A stretch of DNA of 16,675 nucleotides from an uncultured Lachnospiraceae bacterium. GTDB taxonomy: Bacteria > Bacillota > Clostridia > Lachnospirales > Lachnospiraceae. The DNA lies in assembly GCA_902773445.1 (NCBI GenBank), contig CACYEU010000139.1, positions 1-16,675 on the forward strand, read 5' to 3'. The notes under the pieces are model-generated. The model worked only from the letters and a program-made list of their open reading frames with translations. It was not told the origin of the DNA and ran no database searches. A program made the position numbers and the translations under genes. Each line of letters opens with the position of its first letter. Position 1 is the first letter of the stretch. Positions 1 to 5,577 of this stretch are shown in pieces.

Positions 1-75
1 AAGGCGGAGACAACGGCAGACACAGACGATCATACGCGAATGACAATTCGCAGAACAATAAAAAAGGAGAATATC

Positions 76-1356
76 ATGAGTCAATATAAATTTGAAACAT
101 TACAGTTACATGTCGGACAGGAGAATCCGGACCCGGCGACAGACGCGCGGGCGGTACCGATTTATCAGACGACAGCTTATGTATTTCACAACGCACAGCA
201 CGCAGCCGACCGCTTCGGACTGGCTGACCCGGGCAATATTTACGGACGCCTGACCAATTCGACACAGGGCGTGCTCGAGGAGCGCGTCGCAGCTCTCGAA
301 GGCGGAAGCGCAGCCCTCGCACTTGCGTCAGGCGCCGCGGCGATCACTTACACGATCCAGGCGCTGGCCGCAAACGGCGGACATATCGTCGCGCAGAAGA
401 CGATTTACGGAGGAACATTTAACCTGCTCGAGCATACACTGCCCCAGTACGGGATCACGACCAGTTTTGTCGACGCGCATGATCTGGAGGAGGTCGAGGC
501 TGCGATTCAGGACAATACGCGGGCCATCTTTCTTGAGACACTCGGCAATCCGAACAGTGATATACCGGATATCGACGCAATCGCGGAAATCGCGCATAAG
601 AACGGACTGCCGCTTGTCATCGACAATACATTCGGTACACCGTATCTGATCAGACCGATCGAACACGGAGCGGACATCGTTGTACATTCGGCGACAAAAT
701 TCCTCGGCGGACACGGCACGACGCTCGGCGGCATCATCGTTGAGGCAGGCAGATTTGACTGGAAGGCAAGCGGAAAATTCGGCAATATCGCTGACCCGAA
801 TCCGAGCTACCACGGTGTGTCATTCTACGACGCAGTCGGCCCGGCGGCATTTGTGACCTACATCCGCGCGATCCTTCTCCGCGACACCGGCGCGACGATC
901 TCACCGTTCTCCGCATTCCTGCTGCTGCAGGGCGTCGAGACATTGTCCCTCAGACTTGAACGGCATGTCGAGAACACGCAGAAAGTACTCGAGTTCCTGA
1001 CAAATCATCCGCTGGTTAAGAAAGTCAATCACCCGGCGCTGCCGGATCATCCGGACCACGCGGTCTATGAGAGATTCTTCCCGAACGGAGGCGGCTCGAT
1101 CTTTACATTTGAAATCGAGGGCGGACAGGAAGCAGCCTGGAAGTTCATCGACAATCTGAAGATCTTTTCGCTCCTGGCAAATGTTGCCGATGTGAAGAGC
1201 CTTGTGATCCACCCTGCATCGACGACACATTCGCAGCTGACACAGGAAGAGCTTGAGGATCAGGGGATTTACCCGGGAACGATCAGACTGTCGATCGGAA
1301 CAGAGCATATTGACGATATCATCGCTGATCTTGAAAACGGCTTCGCAGCGATCTGA
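76..1356 (+). CDS. metY: O-acetylhomoserine sulfhydrylase (O-acetylhomoserine aminocarboxypropyltransferase)
   Basis: This is a cytoplasmic PLP enzyme of the Cys/Met-metabolism family. It is expected to replace the acetyl group of O-acetylhomoserine with sulfide to give homocysteine. The protein has 426 residues, normal for the MetY branch and longer than cystathionine gamma-synthases. Visible motifs are the YGR motif (56-58) that contacts PLP phosphate of the neighbouring subunit, the PLP-ring aspartate in VIDNTFGTPY (D183), and the Schiff-base lysine in HSATKFLGGHGT (K208). The C-terminal stretch around SLVIHPASTTH is also typical. I chose the ATG at 76 because AAGGAG lies six bases upstream (64-69); an in-frame ATG at 40 has no such site and adds 12 residues foreign to the family. 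cysK follows after 126 bases, so the pair forms a sulfur-assimilation locus. No promoter or riboswitch is visible in the 75 bases ahead of it, which may be cut by the window edge. Use of O-acetylserine as a side substrate is possible in this family. Confidence 0.93.
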   Translation: MSQYKFETLQLHVGQENPDPATDARAVPIYQTTAYVFHNAQHAADRFGLADPGNIYGRLTNSTQGVLEERVAALEGGSAALALASGAAAITYTIQALAANGGHIVAQKTIYGGTFNLLEHTLPQYGITTSFVDAHDLEEVEAAIQDNTRAIFLETLGNPNSDIPDIDAIAEIAHKNGLPLVIDNTFGTPYLIRPIEHGADIVVHSATKFLGGHGTTLGGIIVEAGRFDWKASGKFGNIADPNPSYHGVSFYDAVGPAAFVTYIRAILLRDTGATISPFSAFLLLQGVETLSLRLERHVENTQKVLEFLTNHPLVKKVNHPALPDHPDHAVYERFFPNGGGSIFTFEIEGGQEAAWKFIDNLKIFSLLANVADVKSLVIHPASTTHSQLTQEELEDQGIYPGTIRLSIGTEHIDDIIADLENGFAAI

Positions 1357-1427
1357 GAACAGCTTCTCGGCAATCAGAGATAAACAGAAAGATTCAGAAA
1401 GAATTTGCAAAAGTTTTAAATAGTAAT

Positions 1428-1455
1428 TTGAAAACACAAACCATATTGATAGAAT
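1428..1455 (+). promoter_or_regulatory. Putative sigma-A promoter of cysK
   Basis: TTGAAA (1428-1433), a 16-base spacer and TAGAAT (1450-1455) lie in an AT-rich gap between metY and cysK. The predicted start is around 1462, giving a short leader of about 20 bases that contains the AAGGAAGGA ribosome site. No terminator is visible after metY, so cysK may also be read through from upstream. Called by eye only. Confidence 0.5.
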
Positions 1456-1482
1456 AGAGAATAATAGAAAGGAAGGAACATC

Positions 1483-2415
1483 ATGTCAAATATTTACAAA
1501 GGAGCCATCGGATTAATCGGAAACACACCGCTCGTTGAGGTGACGAATATTGAGAAAGAGCTTGGACTAGAAGCAACAGTCCTTGTAAAACTTGAGTATT
1601 TGAACCCGGCAGGAAGCGTCAAAGACCGTATCGCAAAGGCGATGATCGAAGATGCGGAAGAGAAGGGACTGCTGAAGGAAGGTTCAGTCATTATTGAGCC
1701 GACATCCGGCAACACCGGCATCGGCCTCGCGTCGATCGCGGCCGCGAAGGGATACCGCATTATTCTGACGATGCCTGAGACGATGAGCGTTGAGCGCAGG
1801 AACATCCTCAAGGCATACGGCGCAGAGCTTGTGCTGACCGAAGGCGCGAAAGGCATGAAAGGCGCGATCGCGAAGGCAGAAGAACTTGCGGCAGAGATCC
1901 CCGGCGGATTCATTCCCGGACAGTTTGTCAACCCGGCCAACCCGGCTGTTCATAAAGCGACGACAGGCCCGGAGATCTGGAGAGACACTGACGGCAAAGT
2001 CGACATTTTCATCGGCGGCGTCGGCACCGGAGGCACAGTGACCGGAACAGGCGAGTATCTGAAAGAGCAGAATCCGGATGTCAAAGTCGTCGCACTCGAG
2101 CCGTCGGATTCACCGGTCCTCTCCGAGGGCAAGGCCGGCCCGCATAAGATCCAGGGCATCGGAGCCGGGTTCGTTCCGGAAGTACTGAATACCTCAGTCT
2201 ATGACGAAGTCTTTAAGGCTGACGGCGAGGATGCATTCGCAACAGCCAAACTGCTTGCGAAGAAAGAAGGAATCTCAGTCGGCATTTCCTCAGGCGCAGC
2301 CCTGTACGGGGCGATCGAACTCGCAAAGCGCCCTGAGAACAAAGGCAAAGTCATCGTTGCACTGCTGCCCGACAGCGGAGACAGATACTACTCGACACCT
2401 TTGTTTACCGAGTAA
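1483..2415 (+). CDS. cysK: Cysteine synthase A (O-acetylserine sulfhydrylase)
   Basis: This is a fold-type II PLP enzyme that makes L-cysteine from O-acetylserine and sulfide in the cytoplasm. It has 310 residues, the usual CysK length. The PLP lysine is K47 in NPAGSVKDR (41-49). The substrate-carboxylate loop is TSGNTG (74-79), the phosphate-binding loop is GTGGT (181-185), and the SSGAA motif (269-273) and PDSGDRYYST (296-305) close the active site as in CysK/CysM. The ATG at 1483 is preceded by AAGGAAGGA at good spacing. It sits downstream of metY, both consuming sulfide, and is followed at once by a strong terminator. CysM is the alternative, but length and motif spellings favour CysK. 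Confidence 0.96.
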   Translation: MSNIYKGAIGLIGNTPLVEVTNIEKELGLEATVLVKLEYLNPAGSVKDRIAKAMIEDAEEKGLLKEGSVIIEPTSGNTGIGLASIAAAKGYRIILTMPETMSVERRNILKAYGAELVLTEGAKGMKGAIAKAEELAAEIPGGFIPGQFVNPANPAVHKATTGPEIWRDTDGKVDIFIGGVGTGGTVTGTGEYLKEQNPDVKVVALEPSDSPVLSEGKAGPHKIQGIGAGFVPEVLNTSVYDEVFKADGEDAFATAKLLAKKEGISVGISSGAALYGAIELAKRPENKGKVIVALLPDSGDRYYSTPLFTE

Positions 2416-2440
2416 ACATGCGAACAGCATACTTGCTTCA

Positions 2441-2481
2441 ACACCCCGCAAAACTCAAACGGCTTTGCGGGGTGTCTTTTT
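2441..2481 (+). terminator. Intrinsic terminator after cysK
   Basis: A perfect 12-bp stem pairs ACACCCCGCAAA (2441-2452) with TTTGCGGGGTGT (2464-2475) around an 11-base loop. It is followed by C and a run of five T (2477-2481). It begins 26 bases after the cysK stop and ends that transcription unit just before the repeat array. Confidence 0.92.
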
Positions 2482-2488
2482 CACTGAA

Positions 2489-2527
2489 ATGGATACAAAA
2501 CAGCGATTTCTTGCTAAGTTGAACCAA
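2489..2527 (+). repeat. 39-bp repeat, copy 1 (forward, outer)
   Basis: Starts ATGGATACAAA and ends AGTTGAACCAA. Its core GCGATTTCTT is shared with copy 4. The left flank CACTGAA also resembles the flank of copy 4 read on the other strand, so the outer homology may extend about eight bases beyond the unit. Position 6 is T where the other copies have G. Confidence 0.85.
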
Positions 2528-2561
2528 TCAGAGCTCATATTTTATCAGCTATGACGTAGGA

Positions 2562-2600
2562 TTGGAGACAAATATAAAAAAAGCAGTTGAGTTGAACCAA
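2562..2600 (+). repeat. 39-bp repeat, copy 2 (forward, inner)
   Basis: Starts TTGGAGACAAAT and ends GAGTTGAACCAA. The ends are imperfect inverted repeats of each other (TTGG..CAA and TTG..CCAA). Its core is A-rich and differs from copies 1 and 4, but aligns over its full length with copy 3 read in reverse. Confidence 0.85.
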
Positions 2601-2636
2601 TAAAATGATCCTTTCCGAGTCAAAAGGACGTCAAAA

Positions 2637-2675
2637 CTGGTTCAAGTCAAACAGTTTTCGTCAATTTGTCTCCAA
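2637..2675 (-). repeat. 39-bp repeat, copy 3 (reverse, inner)
   Basis: Read on the minus strand it starts TTGGAGACAAAT and ends ACTTGAACCAG. It is the mirror partner of copy 2 with 29 of 39 identical positions and no length change. The last base is G instead of A. Confidence 0.85.
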
Positions 2676-2709
2676 TTTCCGCTGAATATCACCTTGCTGC
2701 GTGTTGTTT

Positions 2710-2748
2710 TTGGTTCAAATCACAAAGAAATCGCGATTTTGTCTCCAT
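2710..2748 (-). repeat. 39-bp repeat, copy 4 (reverse, outer)
   Basis: Read on the minus strand it starts ATGGAGACAAAA and ends ATTTGAACCAA. It is the mirror partner of copy 1 with 32 of 39 identical positions. Its core contains a perfect 12-bp palindrome, AAATCGCGATTT (2728-2739). Confidence 0.85.
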
Positions 2749-2769
2749 TTTTAGTGCAGTCGGTGAAAT

Positions 2770-3318
2770 TCAGATAAATTGATCGAACAGAATCCTCAAA
2801 ATCGCAGCGCATCTTTCATATCCTTCCGCCCATTCGCCGGCGCGCGGTCCGGCGATGTTCAGATCCAATTCATTGCCCAGAGAACTGAGCCATTCGATGA
2901 CTGCCGGCGCATCCGACGGGCTGCTGATTTTCAGGCAGGGTTTATTGAAAATACTGGCGGTCTTCTCAGTCAGTTCGGTACCGGGAGACCCGGACTCGCG
3001 TTTCGCGTAAGGTGACCAAGACTCGCATGCTGGTGCGATGATCAGCGTTGCATCGGCGTCGCGGACATTCCAGACTGTGCGCTGAGCCGGAGTTGCGAGC
3101 GGAGTTTCACATAGCTCAGGATAGTGGGTGCGCACACCGGGAAGCGCGTACACCGGCGAAGCCTCCGGTGATCCGCCAACCGGCGCCGGACAGTCCTCGG
3201 CCCACCCGCCTTTCGGGCACCACCCGCCGACCGGAATTCCGTATTCTTTTGCTGTGTCCAAAGCGGCGCGGTCGACACCTGTCTGCCCGCCGCTTCGGAT
3301 CCTTTTGATCTTTTCCAT
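2770..3318 (-). CDS. SLOG-fold putative molybdenum carrier / cpYpsA-like protein
   Basis: The 182-residue soluble protein belongs by motif to the family annotated as putative molybdenum carrier, a circularly permuted YpsA-type SLOG protein. The function is not established; SLOG proteins have Rossmann-like folds that bind nucleotides or nucleotide-derived ligands, and the molybdenum label is an old annotation. Visible signatures are SGGQTGVDRAALD (9-21), GGWCPKGGWAED (31-42), RTVWNVRDADATLII (80-94) and LNIAGPRAGE (153-162), in the order usual for the family. There is no signal peptide or membrane segment. I chose the ATG at 3318 because a promoter places the transcript start exactly on it; an in-frame TTG at 3339 would extend the protein by seven residues but lies across that promoter. 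No Shine-Dalgarno sequence is visible. The gene is divergent from guaB and convergent with cysK, so it forms its own unit. Confidence 0.82.
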   Translation of the reverse strand: MEKIKRIRSGGQTGVDRAALDTAKEYGIPVGGWCPKGGWAEDCPAPVGGSPEASPVYALPGVRTHYPELCETPLATPAQRTVWNVRDADATLIIAPACESWSPYAKRESGSPGTELTEKTASIFNKPCLKISSPSDAPAVIEWLSSLGNELDLNIAGPRAGEWAEGYERCAAILRILFDQFI

Positions 3319-3324
3319 GTAGTC

Positions 3325-3354
3325 ATTATAGCGTTTCAATATGGTTCATGTCAG
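3325..3354 (-). promoter_or_regulatory. Promoter giving a leaderless transcript of the SLOG gene
   Basis: On the minus strand, CTGACA (3354-3349), an 18-base spacer and a perfect TATAAT (3330-3325) are followed by six bases and then ATG (3318-3316). Standard spacing puts +1 on the A of that ATG. This explains why no ribosome site is visible. Confidence 0.65.
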
Positions 3355-3365
3355 CCTTTTTTCGG

Positions 3366-3394
3366 TTGACGTCAATTCCAAAATAGTTTATCGT
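3366..3394 (+). promoter_or_regulatory. Putative promoter of guaB with a palindrome over its -35
   Basis: TTGACG (3366-3371), 17 bases and TATCGT (3389-3394) form a plausible promoter, with the start expected near 3401-3403. The -35 lies inside the perfect 10-bp palindrome TTGACGTCAA (3366-3375). Its -35 is only 11 bases from that of the divergent SLOG promoter, so one regulator could affect both. The -10 is weak (four of six), and TAATAT at 3396 is an alternative without a good -35. Confidence 0.4.
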
Positions 3395-3403
3395 TTAATA
3401 TAG

Positions 3404-3440
3404 GGGAGTACGATGACTCAAGGGAGCACATCGGACTCCC
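3404..3440 (+). promoter_or_regulatory. Structured 5' leader of guaB with alternative hairpins
   Basis: Right after the predicted transcript start, GGGAGT (3404-3409) pairs with ACTCCC (3435-3440), and CGATG (3411-3415) with CATCG (3429-3433). This gives an 11-bp hairpin with one mismatch and a 13-base apex. A competing pairing, AGGGAG (3421-3426) with CTCCCT (3436-3441), uses the same 3' strand. The freed CTCC (3436-3439) could also pair with the GGAG of the ribosome site (3465-3468). There is no T-run, so control of translation would be likelier than termination. I do not recognise a known riboswitch class; it does not look like a purine (G-box) aptamer. Confidence 0.5.
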
Positions 3441-3474
3441 TCTCTGCATTTGAAAGACGGCAAAGGAGATCAGC

Positions 3475-4980
3475 ATGGCCACTTTTATCAATGAACCTTC
3501 TCATACATTTAATGAATATTTGCTGATTCCGGGCTATACCGGAACAGACTGTACACCGGCAAATGTCTCATTGAAGACCCCGTTAGTAAAGTATAAAAAA
3601 GGTGAAGAACCCGCGATCACGATGAATATTCCGCTGGTTTCGGCTGTAATGCAATCGGTATCGGGATCAAAGCTTGCTGTCGCGCTTGCGACCGAAGGAG
3701 GCGTGTCATTCATCTTCTGTTCGCAGCCGATCGAGCAGCAGGCCGCGATGGTTAAGAAAGCGAAGGATTATAAGGCAGGATTTGTGCAGAGCGACTCGAA
3801 TCTGCGCCCCGACTCGACGCTGGCCGATGTCATTGAACTGACACAGAGGACGCATCATTCGACGATCGCGATCACTGAAGACGGAACGGCCGAGGGCAAG
3901 CTTGTCGGCATCGTGACGAGCCGTGATTACAGGATCAGCCGGATGTCGATGGACGATAAGGTCGAAACTTTTATGACACCGATGGAAAAAGTTGTCTGGG
4001 CCCCCGAAGGCACGACGCTGAGTGAGGCCAATGATATTATCTGGGACCACAAAATCAATCAGCTGCCGATCGTCAGCAAGGACGGAAGGCTTTGCTATTT
4101 TGTCTTCAGAAAAGACTATGAGACCCACAAAAAGAATCCGAATGAACTGCTCGACGCTCATAAGCGTTATGTCGTCGGCGCAGGCGTCAATTCACGGGAT
4201 TACGCAGAGAGGATCCCGGCTCTGATCGAGGCGGGCGCGGATGTTCTGTGCATTGATTCTTCCGAGGGGTTCTCCGAGTGGCAGAAGAGAACGATCGGAT
4301 GGGTCAGAGAGAATTACGGCGATGATGTCAAGATCGGCGCGGGAAATGTCGTCGACGCTGACGGCTTCAGATTCCTTGCGGAGTCAGGAGCGGATTTTGT
4401 CAAAGTAGGCATCGGCGGAGGTTCGATCTGTATCACGCGTGAGACGAAAGGTATCGGCCGCGGCCAGGCGACCGCGCTGATCGAGGTCTGCAAGGAGCGT
4501 GACAAATATTACGAGGAGACCGGCATCTATATTCCGGTGTGCTCAGACGGCGGAATCGTATTTGACCATCATATCACGCTGGCACTTGCGATGGGAGCCG
4601 ATTTCATCATGCTCGGAAGATACTTCGCGCGGTTTGATGAAAGCCCGTCGAACAGAGTCTCGCTCAACGGCACTTACTATAAGGAGTACTGGGGCGAGGG
4701 CTCAGCAAGAGCCAGAAACTGGCAGCGCTATGATATGGGCGGAGACAAGAAGCTTTCATTTGAAGAAGGCGTGGATTCTTATGTTCCGTACGCAGGCAGC
4801 CTGAAGGACAACGTCCCGATCACGCTGTCGAAAGTCAGATCGACGATGTGCAACTGCGGTGCGGTCACGATCCCCGAATTCCAGCAGAAGGCAAAACTGA
4901 CGCTGGTTTCGGCGACAAGTATCGTCGAAGGCGGCGCGCACGATGTCATTCAGAAAGAGAAGAGTACTGCAGTTAAGTAA
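3475..4980 (+). CDS. guaB: IMP dehydrogenase, Tritrichomonas-like variant
   Basis: The enzyme oxidises IMP to XMP with NAD+, the committed step to GMP. It has 501 residues in a TIM barrel interrupted by a CBS-domain pair (about 95-220). The catalytic cysteine is C319 in GSICITRE, the NAD-site aspartate is D261, and the flap carries the general-base pair R418-Y419 in ARARNWQRYD. These positions equal those known for the Tritrichomonas foetus enzyme. The active-site loop ITRETKGIGRGQATA and the tail STMCNCGAVTIPEFQ also follow that form rather than the usual bacterial CTTRVVAGVG spelling. The ATG at 3475 has AAAGGAG (3462-3468) six bases upstream. guaB heads the purine block and purE follows after 48 bases. 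Its long leader hairpin suggests post-transcriptional control. Confidence 0.96.
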   Translation: MATFINEPSHTFNEYLLIPGYTGTDCTPANVSLKTPLVKYKKGEEPAITMNIPLVSAVMQSVSGSKLAVALATEGGVSFIFCSQPIEQQAAMVKKAKDYKAGFVQSDSNLRPDSTLADVIELTQRTHHSTIAITEDGTAEGKLVGIVTSRDYRISRMSMDDKVETFMTPMEKVVWAPEGTTLSEANDIIWDHKINQLPIVSKDGRLCYFVFRKDYETHKKNPNELLDAHKRYVVGAGVNSRDYAERIPALIEAGADVLCIDSSEGFSEWQKRTIGWVRENYGDDVKIGAGNVVDADGFRFLAESGADFVKVGIGGGSICITRETKGIGRGQATALIEVCKERDKYYEETGIYIPVCSDGGIVFDHHITLALAMGADFIMLGRYFARFDESPSNRVSLNGTYYKEYWGEGSARARNWQRYDMGGDKKLSFEEGVDSYVPYAGSLKDNVPITLSKVRSTMCNCGAVTIPEFQQKAKLTLVSATSIVEGGAHDVIQKEKSTAVK

Positions 4981-4991
4981 ACGTTGTTAAA

Positions 4992-5010
4992 CGGTCTCGC
5001 CGCGAGGCCG
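4992..5010 (+). other. Small hairpin between guaB and purE
   Basis: CGGTCTCG (4992-4999) pairs with CGAGGCCG (5003-5010), with one G-T wobble and a three-base loop, ending five bases before the purE ribosome site AGGAGG (5016-5021). It has no T-run, so it is not a convincing terminator; an mRNA processing or stability role is possible. Confidence 0.4.
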
Positions 5011-5028
5011 CTTTCAGGAGGAGAAACG

Positions 5029-5520
5029 ATGAAAAGAATCGGTATCGTTATGGGAAGCGACAGCGATCTTCCGGTCGTTCAAAAAGCAGTTGATGTGTTG
5101 GATGTTCTTGAGATCCCTTATGAGGTCCATGTCTATTCCGCCCACAGGACGCCGGAGCAGGCGAGAGAATTCGCGGTTTCAGCGAGAAAAAACGGCTTTG
5201 CCGCCATCATTGCAGCTGCCGGAATGGCGGCTCATCTCGCAGGAGCGATCGCGGCCAACACAACGATCCCGGTCATCGGAATCCCCTGCAGCGGAGGTTT
5301 TGCAGGCGGGCTGGATGCCCTGTTGTCGACCGTCCAGATGCCGAAAGGTATTCCGGTTGCGACTGTTGCGGTCGACGGAGGCGTCAACGCCGCGCTGCTC
5401 TGCGCGCAGATCATTGCGGTTGAGGACGCTGAGCTTGCCGAAAAGCTTAATCAGATGAGAACTGACGCGGCAGATGTTGTTCTTGCCAAAGACGCGCATA
5501 TTGAAGAGAAACTTAAATAA
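5029..5520 (+). CDS. purE: N5-carboxyaminoimidazole ribonucleotide mutase, class I PurE
   Basis: PurE moves the carboxyl group of N5-CAIR to C4, giving CAIR. The protein is 163 residues, typical of class I. Motifs are GSDSD (9-13), the SAHRTP motif with the catalytic histidine (37-42), AAAGMAAHLAG (62-72) and VQMPKGIPVATVAV near the middle of the C-terminal half. These match the class I mutase rather than the class II AIR carboxylase. The ATG at 5029 is supported by AGGAGG (5016-5021) and by the family N-terminus; an in-frame start at 4984 adds 15 unrelated residues. Class I PurE needs PurK to make N5-CAIR, and no purK lies in this window. Confidence 0.95.
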   Translation: MKRIGIVMGSDSDLPVVQKAVDVLDVLEIPYEVHVYSAHRTPEQAREFAVSARKNGFAAIIAAAGMAAHLAGAIAANTTIPVIGIPCSGGFAGGLDALLSTVQMPKGIPVATVAVDGGVNAALLCAQIIAVEDAELAEKLNQMRTDAADVVLAKDAHIEEKLK

Positions 5521-5577
5521 ACAGGATGATGCCTGTCAGCAGTGAATAGGCGGCCCTAAAGAAGTCAGGAGGTACAA

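Larger units (their letters stand above)
2489..2748. repeat. Mirror-symmetric array of four 39-bp imperfect repeats
   Basis: This gene-free block between the convergent 3' ends of cysK and the minus-strand SLOG gene holds four copies of a 39-bp unit, two forward (2489-2527, 2562-2600) and two reversed (2637-2675, 2710-2748). Each unit begins WTGGAKACAAA and ends TTGAACCAR, with about 19 variable bases between. The spacers are 34, 36 and 34 bases. Copies 1/4 and 2/3 are reflected around the same point, 2618.5, and the central spacer carries its own hairpin about that point (TCCTTT 2609-2614 with AAAGGA 2623-2628). A transcript of either strand could therefore fold as one long nested hairpin. 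The outer pair matches at 32 of 39 positions and the inner pair at 29 of 39. No protein-coding potential is evident. Possible roles are a REP/BIME-like element, a bidirectional transcript-end structure or a multi-site protein-binding region. Confidence 0.85.

Noticed and set aside
40..75. Upstream in-frame ATG for metY.
   Set aside because: No ribosome site and 12 residues not typical of the family; the ATG at 76 has AAGGAG at six bases.
2637..2720. GGTTCAAGTC and GGTTCAAATC inside repeat copies 3 and 4 resemble the T-arm of a tRNA, suggesting a tRNA or attachment-site remnant.
   Set aside because: No acceptor, D or anticodon stems surround them, and the same sequence is simply the conserved end of the 39-bp repeat.
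2489..2748. CRISPR array, because of similar units with 34-36 bp spacers.
   Set aside because: Half of the units are inverted, their cores diverge strongly, and no cas genes are near.
3319..3339. TTG start at 3339 for the SLOG gene.
   Set aside because: It would lie across the TATAAT box, has no well-placed ribosome site, and adds seven residues before the conserved N-terminus.
3340..3474. Purine (guanine) riboswitch or PurBox upstream of guaB.
   Set aside because: The leader is too short for a G-box three-way junction, and no CCGAAC-type PurBox is present.
4992..5010. Terminator between guaB and purE.
   Set aside because: The hairpin is short and has no T-run after it; the downstream sequence is the purE ribosome site.
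5521..5536. Hairpin ACAGG/CCTGT after purE.
   Set aside because: Only five base pairs with no T-run; too weak to call as a feature.
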